DNA of 6,128 nt, from assembly GCA_031257135.1 (NCBI GenBank), contig JAIRPH010000241.1, forward strand, positions 1 through 6,128. The letters run 5' to 3'. The notes beneath the pieces were generated by a model. That model had not been told where the DNA came from and made no database searches. It saw only the letters and a program-made list of their open reading frames with translations. The position numbers and the translations under genes are program-made. The stretch's first letter is position 1, and every line of letters starts with the position of its first letter. Positions 1-5,376 of the stretch are shown here, piece after piece. The DNA is from Spirochaetaceae bacterium (GTDB lineage Bacteria; Spirochaetota; Spirochaetia; Treponematales; Breznakiellaceae).

Positions 1-79
1 TCCTTTGTGATATGCTTCCCGAAAGATGCGAGTATCGAATCTTCCGGGGTAGAAGCCTTTATTGAGATATTCTCTCGGC

Positions 80-289
80 ATCCGGGGGATGTTTCTGATA
101 TTTAGGAGAGTTCTCCCGACAATCGGGAGATTTCTCCCAGACTTCGGGAGACTGTTCCCAGACTTCGGGAGACTGTTCCTAGACTTCGGGAGAACTCTCC
201 CGGTCTTCGGGAGACTGTTCCCATACTTCGGGAGCGTGTTCCCGGACATCGGGAGACTGTTCCTGTCTTTCGGGGGAATGTTTTTGAGC
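80..289. repeat. Tandem array of ten 21-bp hairpin-bearing units
   Basis: Ten units of exactly 21 bp follow one another with no length change, starting at 80, 101, 122, 143, 164, 185, 206, 227, 248 and 269. The central units open with TTCGGGAGA and close with CCCAGAC; the outer ones are degenerate. Neighbouring units form hairpins across their junctions: TCTCCCG/CGGGAGA is perfect with a 5-nt loop at 112-130 and again at 196-214, exactly four units apart, and there is a 6-bp version at 133-151. Read on the plus strand from a TTG at 62, the array gives a heptapeptide of the type FGRLFPD, ending at 298. The repeat is stop-free in most other frames too, and the TTG has no convincing ribosome binding site, so I do not call it a gene. 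A period of 21 bp is two turns of B-DNA, which would place every unit on the same helical face. Function unknown. Confidence 0.93.
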
Positions 290-590
290 GTAATTTGAGA
301 GAAAAAAGCGGGAAAAAGAGTGTTTTTAGGCGTTAGGTAATTGACAAAGATAAGTATGCGCGGTAAATTTTTTTGTGTTTTGCGCCAAGCCGAACCTATT
401 GCCCAATGAGAAGACCGGTTGCCGTGCCGAACAGGTTATCATAAATAAAAGTATATCCTTTTCAAATAAAAACCGTAAGAGGGATAAAATAATTCCAGCA
501 GAATTTTTTCAGCGGTTGTCCCGCGTCTATAACCGGATCGCCGCTGAAACCGCTCTTGATTCAGCCTCGCTCTGAGGGTATGCTTTTTGA
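290..590. other. Intergenic region and leader without a supported gene
   Basis: This stretch holds the promoter at 341-369 and then a leader of about 215 nt before the coiled-coil gene. Positions 430-510 are clearly richer in A and T than the flanking genes. Positions 510-554 contain competing inverted repeats: CAGCGG (510-515) can pair with CCGCTG (541-546), while the overlapping AGCGGTT (511-517) can pair with AACCGCT (548-554). A 66-codon frame from a GTG at 375 to 575 crosses the region, but it has no ribosome binding site, begins almost at the predicted transcription start, and resembles nothing I recognise. I treat it as non-coding. Confidence 0.6.
341..369 (+). promoter_or_regulatory. 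Predicted sigma70-type promoter
   Basis: A perfect -35 hexamer TTGACA (341-346) is followed by a 17-bp spacer and TAAATT (364-369), which matches four of six positions of the TATAAT consensus. Transcription would begin near 376 and run into the coiled-coil gene at 591. The call rests on consensus matching only. Confidence 0.5.
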
Positions 591-1079
591 ATGGACTATA
601 GGGCAAAAGAAAACCCCGCGGATTTGACCGGAATGAGCGTTGCCGAAGCAAAGGAATACATCGCGCATCATTATATAACCCTAAAACTCACGGAAAAGAA
701 GCGGCAGGAACTGGCGGAAGAGTCCGCGAAGTGGGCGTCCCGTATTCAGCTTGCCCGCGCTAAGGGCGCGGAGGATTTAGCCTTAGAAGCGGAAAAGGAA
801 ACGGCGAACCTCAAAGCTCAATCCGACCGCTTAGACGCGGAACTTGAAGAGCTGAAAGCCCAAATCAGCCGCATGAGAGACCAGCTTCGGGTCTTAGGCT
901 CCCGGGAACGAACCGTTGACCCTGATCTGCTGGAGCAAGAGCTTATCATTGCCGCAGGATATATGCCCGGCGAAGAGGAAAAAGCCGCGGCGGATCGGCG
1001 TTTTAGGGAACTGGAGCAAGAAGCCGCCGCGGACGAGGCGTTGCAGGCGTTAAAAGCCAAGATGGGCTTAACCCGCTGA
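591..1079 (+). CDS. Hypothetical coiled-coil protein
   Basis: This 162-residue protein belongs to no family I can name. It has no signal peptide and no membrane segment, so it is probably cytoplasmic. From about residue 32 to 105 it is a long, highly charged helix rich in Glu, Lys, Ala and Leu with heptad-like spacing (for example LDAELEELKAQI), which predicts a coiled coil. A break at SRERTVDPD is followed by a segment around LLEQELIIAAGYMPGEEE, and then a second charged helix to the C-terminus. The ATG at 591 is the earliest possible start because an in-frame TGA lies immediately before it at 588-590. The nearest ribosome-binding-like sequence, GAGGG at 574-578, is about 12 nt away, which is rather far. 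An ATG at 633 (residue 15) is an alternative. The gene appears monocistronic, with the promoter at 341-369 upstream and a convergent gene downstream. The composition loosely recalls PspA-like or SMC-like coils, but that is not evidence of homology. Confidence 0.8.
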   Translation: MDYRAKENPADLTGMSVAEAKEYIAHHYITLKLTEKKRQELAEESAKWASRIQLARAKGAEDLALEAEKETANLKAQSDRLDAELEELKAQISRMRDQLRVLGSRERTVDPDLLEQELIIAAGYMPGEEEKAAADRRFRELEQEAAADEALQALKAKMGLTR

Positions 1080-1096
1080 CGAGCGGCGGATTCCGG

Positions 1097-1165
1097 GCTG
1101 GACTTATGAGTCCGGTAGGGCTGGACTTATGAGTCCGGGGGGACTGGACTCATAAGTCCGGGGGG
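1097..1165. repeat. Three tandem 23-bp palindromic units, third core inverted
   Basis: Three 23-bp units (1097-1119, 1120-1142, 1143-1165) share a CTGGACT...AGTCCGG frame. Cores 1 and 2 (1100-1113 and 1123-1136) are GGACTTATGAGTCC, and core 3 (1146-1159) is the exact reverse complement, GGACTCATAAGTCC. Each core folds into a stem of at least 5 bp around a 4-nt centre, extended outward by a T-G and a C-G pair. G-rich linkers separate the units. The array lies between the stop codons of two convergent genes (1079 + and 1203 -), so it could form transcript ends from both sides, although no T-run follows any stem. It could also be a copy of a dispersed intergenic repeat. Confidence 0.92.
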
Positions 1166-1178
1166 CGCGACCTTGCGG

Positions 1179-1195
1179 GTTAGAGCTGTTCTAAC
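1179..1195 (-). terminator. Hairpin just after the minus-strand stop, possible terminator
   Basis: GTTAGA (1179-1184) and TCTAAC (1190-1195) form a perfect 6-bp stem with a 5-nt loop, 7 nt beyond the stop codon of the FMN-dependent enzyme. No T-run follows on the minus strand, so a classical rho-independent terminator is not shown. It may act together with the palindromic triplet beyond it. Confidence 0.35.
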
Positions 1196-1202
1196 GGGCG
1201 GC

Positions 1203-2093
1203 TTACTTTTCCCAGAGGACGCTGGGATCGATGCTCTGGATGTTCGGCGAGCAGGTGACCGCCATAGCCCATTTGAGTTCGTGGGTTATGGTTTCTACGA
1301 GTTTTTTCACGCCGTCCGCGCCTTCTTCGGCGAGGGGTCCCATGACGATCCGTCCGAGGCATACCCCGTCGGCTCCGAGCGCGAGGGCTTTGAAGGCGTC
1401 CATGCCCCGATTCACGCCGCAGTCAACAAACACCGGTATCTGCTTCCGCACGATGCGGACAATCCGGGGCAGAATCCGCAGAGGAGGCAGAGCGTAATCC
1501 ACCATCCCGTGATGATGAGATACCAAAATGCCCCGAACTCCGGCGTCTAAGCATTTGTAGGTATCCTGTTCGCTTAGCACCCCTTTGACGATAAAGGGCA
1601 GGTTCGTAGCGTTCACGAATTCCCGGATTTCGTTGAGGCTTTTAGGCGCGGTCTGCGCTCCGCCGGCTTCGTACCACTTGTTTTTACCGCCGAACTGATG
1701 ATCGATATCCATACCTACCGCAAGACAGCCGGTTTTCTCGGCGTGTTCGATTTTCTTGAAAATCTCCCGGTTGTCCTTGTGGGGCTTAATGATTTTGATT
1801 ACCTCCGCGCCGGTAGCCCGCATTTCCTCAAGTTCGGCGTAATCCCCCATGCCTGACCACGCAACGGCTCCGGCGGCGAGAAATCCCCGCGCGGCTTCTA
1901 CCATGCCCTTTGGTCTGGTTCGGTCCAGATGGGACAAAGCCGCCATCATTACCGGCGTAGCGAAGGTTTTCCCGTAGAGGGCGAACTCCGTAGACGGCTC
2001 CGTCCCGTCGATGTGCCGCATTTCCACGAGCAGAGAATCGAAATAGTCTCTGGTGATTCGTTCCGAATCGCCGAGATTGATGGTTTCAGCCAT
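1203..2093 (-). CDS. FMN-dependent alpha-hydroxy-acid dehydrogenase family protein, variant active site
   Basis: This 296-residue TIM-barrel flavoprotein belongs to the lactate oxidase/glycolate oxidase/flavocytochrome b2 family, whose members oxidise 2-hydroxy acids. The C-terminal half is convincing: the flavin-binding Lys in VKGVLSEQD (Lys170), the catalytic-His region ILVSHHHG (about 190-196), the FMN-phosphate loop VFVDCGVNRG (about 222-230), then FKALALGADGVCLGR and a final helix ELKWAMA. It differs from characterised members. SNHGGRQ is replaced by SHHHGMV, so the catalytic His is present (likely His194) but the substrate-binding Arg is Met. The segment matching QLYVxxD reads IIKPHKD, so the active-site Tyr is also lost. 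Family members usually have 350-380 residues, and the shortening is at the N-terminus. Substrate is therefore unknown, and a 2-hydroxy acid should not be assumed. I chose the ATG at 2093 because a perfect AGGAGG lies 7 nt upstream; an upstream ATG at 2108 would translate that site. Confidence 0.88.
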   Translation of the reverse strand: MAETINLGDSERITRDYFDSLLVEMRHIDGTEPSTEFALYGKTFATPVMMAALSHLDRTRPKGMVEAARGFLAAGAVAWSGMGDYAELEEMRATGAEVIKIIKPHKDNREIFKKIEHAEKTGCLAVGMDIDHQFGGKNKWYEAGGAQTAPKSLNEIREFVNATNLPFIVKGVLSEQDTYKCLDAGVRGILVSHHHGMVDYALPPLRILPRIVRIVRKQIPVFVDCGVNRGMDAFKALALGADGVCLGRIVMGPLAEEGADGVKKLVETITHELKWAMAVTCSPNIQSIDPSVLWEK

Positions 2094-2099
2094 AATAAG

Positions 2100-2105
2100 C
2101 CTCCT
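2100..2105 (-). promoter_or_regulatory. Ribosome binding site that fixes the start at 2093
   Basis: On the minus strand the sequence reads ATGAGGAGG, then CTTATT, then ATGGCT. The AGGAGG is a full Shine-Dalgarno match, 6-7 nt before the second ATG. That makes the inner ATG (2093) the start rather than the one at 2108. Confidence 0.85.
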
Positions 2106-2133
2106 CATGTTGGGCTTTTATAAACCCGTGCGA

Positions 2134-2145
2134 TAGTATATACTA
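2134..2145. promoter_or_regulatory. 12-bp palindrome, likely overlapping divergent -10 elements
   Basis: TAGTATATACTA is a perfect palindrome in the 81-bp gap between the divergent FMN-enzyme and phosphofructokinase genes. It gives a TATACT hexamer on both strands (2139-2144 on plus, 2140-2135 on minus), close to the TATAAT consensus. The -35 regions at 17-bp spacing are weak on both sides (TTTTAT at 2116-2121 on plus; TTCTCG at 2163-2158 on minus). Transcription would start near 2151 for the kinase and near 2128 for the oxidase-like gene. The symmetry could also be a dimeric repressor's operator. Confidence 0.5.
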
Positions 2146-2174
2146 AAAATATCAAACCGAGAAAGGGGGGTTTC

Positions 2175-3524
2175 ATGGCTGAAGCCTTTGATTTCACTAT
2201 TGAAGAATTAGGGAAGCGGAACATCAAGTCGCCGATTGTTCTATCCAAAACCGCAGGCGATTTTGTGGCGAATTACGTTACCGACGATCAGTTTATCCGG
2301 CACCGTACCGAGGCTATCCTCGGGGATCAGCCGCCGCTTCAACGGTCTCACGTGTTCGAATGCGCCGGACCCAGAGAGATGATCTATTTCATGCCCGCTT
2401 ATGTCCACGCCGGCATTGTAACCTGCGGCGGTCTCTGTCCGGGAATCAACGACGTAATCCGGGCTATCGTCCGATGCCTCTGGTACCGCTACGGGGTCAA
2501 GCGGATTACGGGCATCCGCTACGGCTACAAGGGGTTCCTGCCGGAGTATCAGTACCCGCCTCGTCCGCTGAACCCCGAAAACGTAGACAGCATCCACAAA
2601 CTAGGCGGAACCTATCTGGGAAGCGCCCGGGGAGGAGGCAAAGAAGTCAGCAAAATCGTGGACGCTATGGAACAGCTTAACCTCAACGTGTTGTTCACCA
2701 TCGGAGGCGATGGGACTCAGCGGGGGTCTCTGGACATCGCCGAGGAAATAAGCAAGCGCAAGCTGAAAATCGCTATGATCGGCATCCCGAAAACCGTGGA
2801 TAACGATTTCGCGTTTATCCAGAAGTCTTTCGGCTTCGATACGGCGGTCGCTAAGGCAGTGGACGTGGTCGCTTCGGCGCACATGGAAGCCAATTCGCAG
2901 ATTAACGGCATCGGACTGGTGAAGCTGATGGGGCGGGAATCGGGATTCATCGCGGCTCACACCGCGCTCGCCAGCCATGAGGTGAACTTCGTGCTTATCC
3001 CGGAAGTGCCGTTCAATCTCGAAGGTCCAAACGGCTTCTTTCATCATCTGGAAGATCGGCTTAAAAAGCGGAAACACGCGGTAGTCCTCGTCGCCGAAGG
3101 AGCCTTGCAGGATAAGCTGATCAAGGAAATCAAAACCGACGCCGGAGGCAACATCAAAATGGCCGACGTCGGAACCTATATGCGGGACCGAATCCAGCAG
3201 TATTTCGACGAAAAGAACATCGAGATTACCTTAAAGTACATCGATCCCAGCTATATTATCCGCTCCGCGCCCGCGGAACCGGGAGACTCGATTTACTGCG
3301 AGCGTCTCGGCAACGCCGCGGTTCACGCGGCTATGGCGGGAAAAACTAAGGTGATTATCGGTCTGGTGAACAACGAATTCGTCCATCTTCCCATGAAGGT
3401 AGCGATTTCCCAGCGCAACCGGGTAGACCCCGAAGGCAACCTCTGGCGGGATACCCTGGACGCTACGCAACAGCCTTCGCTCATGGTGAATCAGTTCGAA
3501 GACCCCGCCCATTCCGCGGAGTAG
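2175..3524 (+). CDS. pfkA: ATP-dependent 6-phosphofructokinase, clade X type
   Basis: This cytoplasmic enzyme commits glucose to glycolysis by phosphorylating fructose 6-phosphate to fructose 1,6-bisphosphate. At 449 residues it matches the long atypical phosphofructokinases of spirochaetes, plants and trypanosomatids rather than the roughly 320-residue E. coli type. The nucleotide-binding glycines are in GGLCPGIND (85-93), the phosphate-binding loop is GGDGT (177-181), the catalytic loop is PKTVDND (205-211) with Asp209 as the likely base, and MGRESG (252-257) contacts the sugar phosphate. Pyrophosphate-dependent relatives carry a second Asp in GGDD. Gly180 here argues for ATP, while the Lys of PKT (Lys206) is shared with the pyrophosphate enzymes; this mixture is normal for clade X. 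The start is supported by a G-rich site at 2165-2170, 4 nt before the ATG. The site sits in the loop of a GAAA/TTTC mini-hairpin. The gene appears to stand alone, between the divergent promoter and a terminator-like hairpin. Confidence 0.95.
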   Translation: MAEAFDFTIEELGKRNIKSPIVLSKTAGDFVANYVTDDQFIRHRTEAILGDQPPLQRSHVFECAGPREMIYFMPAYVHAGIVTCGGLCPGINDVIRAIVRCLWYRYGVKRITGIRYGYKGFLPEYQYPPRPLNPENVDSIHKLGGTYLGSARGGGKEVSKIVDAMEQLNLNVLFTIGGDGTQRGSLDIAEEISKRKLKIAMIGIPKTVDNDFAFIQKSFGFDTAVAKAVDVVASAHMEANSQINGIGLVKLMGRESGFIAAHTALASHEVNFVLIPEVPFNLEGPNGFFHHLEDRLKKRKHAVVLVAEGALQDKLIKEIKTDAGGNIKMADVGTYMRDRIQQYFDEKNIEITLKYIDPSYIIRSAPAEPGDSIYCERLGNAAVHAAMAGKTKVIIGLVNNEFVHLPMKVAISQRNRVDPEGNLWRDTLDATQQPSLMVNQFEDPAHSAE

Positions 3525-3530
3525 CCTTCC

Positions 3531-3570
3531 CGGAAAAGCCGAGACCTCGCGCAGGCTCCCGGCTTTTCCG
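3531..3570. terminator. Symmetric hairpin between convergent genes
   Basis: CGGAAAAGCCG (3531-3541) and CGGCTTTTCCG (3560-3570) form a perfect 11-bp stem around an 18-nt loop, 6 nt after the phosphofructokinase stop and 13 nt before the stop of the minus-strand oxidoreductase. The stem is symmetric and could end transcripts from both sides. No long T-run follows on either strand; the only T-tract lies inside the stem. Confidence 0.6.
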
Positions 3571-3583
3571 TATGACGGCGCGC

Positions 3584-4642
3584 TCAGATCGCGCAGGCTA
3601 TGCCGTGTTTTTCCTTATCCGAGAGAAACACCAGATCGATGAGCTTCATAACTCGGAGGGATTCTTCAGGCTTGACGATAGGGCTTGCTTTGCCGTCTAA
3701 GGCGTCAGAAATATTCCTGTAATAGTCGAGTCCGTCAGATACGGCTTTGGGTAATTCCAGCTCAAGGGTAGTCTCTTTGGGGCGAGGCGCCATCGACCGA
3801 GTCGGTCCTGCGGCGGTATACACAATATCTTCAGCCCATTCGAGGGTTTTTGCGTCCGCCAATTTGACGATTCGCCCATCGCAATTCCAGTTCTCGATGA
3901 GCGCGGTTCCGTCTTCCGCGGATATGTGCCATCGGGGTTGTACGATGAAGGAATTCATCGCGATATTTACGAGATAATGCAGTCCGTTTTCAAAGCGGAA
4001 GGAAGCGGTGAAGTTATCGTCTACTTCTTTGGAAAAAACCTGATGCAAAACCGCGTTCACCGAAACGACCTTGCAAGGGCAGAAGTTCAGCATCTGGTCG
4101 ATGAGGTGAATCCCCCAGTCTAAGACCATGCCGCCGCCGTTTTGTTTCCAGCCCCGCCAGCCGTGGAGCGCCCGTTGAGACCCCTGTACTCGGCTTTCTA
4201 TCATGTAAGGGTCATGGAGCATACCGGACTCAAATATTTTCTTGAGGATGAGAAAATCCGTGTCCCACCGGCGATTCTGATGAACCGTAAAAAATCGCCC
4301 GGAACGCTTTGCGTACCCGATGATTTCCTCAAGCTCTCCTGAGTTGAGGGTAACAGGCTTTTCGCAGATTACATGCTTTCCCGCTTGCAGGCAGGCTATC
4401 GAGTATGATTTATGCACGTCATTCGGCGTAGCCACGAGAACAAGCTCAACTTCTTTATCCGCGTATATCTGTTCCGCGGAACCGTAGACTTTCAGTCCTC
4501 GTTCTTGAGCTTTCTTACCCGCTTCTTCCCGGACGTCGTAGACTCCCGATATTTGCAGGTTCTGGGAAAAATGCTTTTGTATCAGATCATGGTGGTATCC
4601 CGCCATCCCGCCATATCCGATAATCGCCATGTTATGCGTCAT
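3584..4642 (-). CDS. Gfo/Idh/MocA family NAD(P)-dependent oxidoreductase
   Basis: This 352-residue protein has the two-domain fold of glucose-fructose oxidoreductase and inositol dehydrogenase relatives. The N-terminal Rossmann domain opens with AIIGYGGMAGYH (6-17), has an acidic residue after the second strand (VYD, Asp36) that favours NAD over NADP, and ends with the signature CEKP (93-96), whose Lys is the usual catalytic one. The C-terminal domain carries GGGMVLDWGIHLIDQ (169-183), with the conserved Asp175 and His179 of the substrate pocket. Family members oxidise or reduce sugars, inositols or their derivatives; the substrate cannot be read from the sequence. It lies 38 bp after the CbiR-like gene on the same strand and is probably co-transcribed. 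The open frame continues upstream to 4732 but would overlap the CbiR-like coding region, so I chose the ATG at 4642, just before the Rossmann strand. An ATG at 4630 is equally compatible. Neither has a good ribosome binding site close by. Confidence 0.9.
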   Translation of the reverse strand: MTHNMAIIGYGGMAGYHHDLIQKHFSQNLQISGVYDVREEAGKKAQERGLKVYGSAEQIYADKEVELVLVATPNDVHKSYSIACLQAGKHVICEKPVTLNSGELEEIIGYAKRSGRFFTVHQNRRWDTDFLILKKIFESGMLHDPYMIESRVQGSQRALHGWRGWKQNGGGMVLDWGIHLIDQMLNFCPCKVVSVNAVLHQVFSKEVDDNFTASFRFENGLHYLVNIAMNSFIVQPRWHISAEDGTALIENWNCDGRIVKLADAKTLEWAEDIVYTAAGPTRSMAPRPKETTLELELPKAVSDGLDYYRNISDALDGKASPIVKPEESLRVMKLIDLVFLSDKEKHGIACAI

Positions 4643-4680
4643 ACTATCTTTTCGGTTTATATCAAAACCCCTTAACTCCT

Positions 4681-5376
4681 TTAGGTCGGCAACGTCCCTA
4701 AGACCGTAAGACTCGACTGTACCTCTTCCCATGAAAACACTTCCAGATTGATGACGCCGGTAAATTCAGCGAGTTCCGGGACAAGTTCCTGAAACCAAGG
4801 GGCTTTAGACGCTAAAGAGCGATGATCCGGAAGCCTTTTGTCCGCCGCAGACGCGGCCCGGTCGATGCCGTGAAGATGGATTTCCTGAATCCGTTCCCGG
4901 TAATGCTTAAAAAAAACGGCTGGGCGTTTCCCCTCAAGCAGTAGATGTCCGGTATCCATACAAAGCGGCGTTTCCGGCGGGAGCCGCGGCAAAATGCCCT
5001 CAAGTAAGCCCGGAGCGGTATTCTCAAGGAGAAAACGCTGGGGGCCGAAACGCTCAAACCATGACAGCATAATCTTTGCCTGCCTTTCCCGATGTTCCTC
5101 GAGACCCGGATGCAGAACGTAATGCCGGACTAAAGGAAACAACCGAGTCACCAGTTCCTCGTGGGCTTCCTGCAAGGCGTCAGGGAGATGGGCGGTGAAG
5201 GTAAACCGCTGAGTATAGGCTTCCAGTTCAGCGGATTCCGCGTCTAATAAGGCTTTAACCTCTTGATCGTAGATGAAAAAGAGCAGTTCTACGCCTTGAA
5301 CAGCCGGCTTGTCTTTCAAAAAACTGAGATTTTCGAGGTAGCTTCCGGGAATAACCCAAGAGGGAACGGTTATCAT
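4681..5376 (-). CDS. cbiR: CbiR-like cobamide-remodelling hydrolase (AP endonuclease 2 superfamily TIM barrel)
   Basis: This 231-residue protein has the pattern of the AP endonuclease 2/sugar phosphate isomerase TIM barrel. Candidate metal ligands sit at strand ends: AHLP (His63), LHPG (His89), LLENTAP (Glu118), MDTGH (Asp141, His144), HLHGID (His167, His169), DH (184-185) and LEVFSW (Glu212). Most such proteins are DNA-repair nucleases or sugar isomerases. Context points elsewhere: its ATG overlaps the cobU stop as ATGA, giving translational coupling to a cobamide gene. CbiR, first described in Akkermansia muciniphila, is a member of this superfamily that hydrolyses the phosphoribosyl bond in the nucleotide loop of cobamides. 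I infer that this protein does the same, producing the cobinamide phosphate that CobU uses. The start VPSWVIPGSYLENLSFL and the short length fit a compact stand-alone enzyme. No strong ribosome binding site precedes the ATG, consistent with coupling. A generic sugar phosphate isomerase remains the alternative. Confidence 0.75.
   Translation of the reverse strand: MITVPSWVIPGSYLENLSFLKDKPAVQGVELLFFIYDQEVKALLDAESAELEAYTQRFTFTAHLPDALQEAHEELVTRLFPLVRHYVLHPGLEEHRERQAKIMLSWFERFGPQRFLLENTAPGLLEGILPRLPPETPLCMDTGHLLLEGKRPAVFFKHYRERIQEIHLHGIDRAASAADKRLPDHRSLASKAPWFQELVPELAEFTGVINLEVFSWEEVQSSLTVLGTLPT

Noticed and set aside
17..49. Imperfect hairpin (CCCGAAAGAT with ATCTTCCGGG) as a terminator of an upstream gene
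   Set aside because: It has an 11-nt loop and one mismatch, no T-run follows, and there is no supported upstream gene for it to end.
1..105. Open frame from the window edge to a TAG at 103-105, possibly the C-terminus of an upstream gene
   Set aside because: 34 stop-free codons are easily reached by chance, a second frame (3 to 65) looks equally protein-like, and no family is recognisable.
80..289. CRISPR array
   Set aside because: The units are contiguous 21-bp repeats without unique spacers, and no cas genes are nearby.
62..298. 78-codon frame encoding FGRLFPD-like heptads as a real protein
   Set aside because: It starts at TTG without a clear ribosome binding site, it is simply the 21-bp repeat read in one frame, and other frames of the array are also open.
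491..509. AATTC/GAATT hairpin followed by a T-run as a terminator
   Set aside because: The 5-bp stem contains a single G-C pair and would be too weak.
375..575. 66-codon frame from a GTG as a small gene or leader peptide
   Set aside because: No ribosome binding site, a start at the predicted transcription start, abrupt composition change within it, and no recognisable similarity.
4643..4732. Oxidoreductase with a 30-residue N-terminal extension
   Set aside because: It would overlap the coding region of the CbiR-like gene, and the added residues precede the normal Rossmann start without family resemblance.
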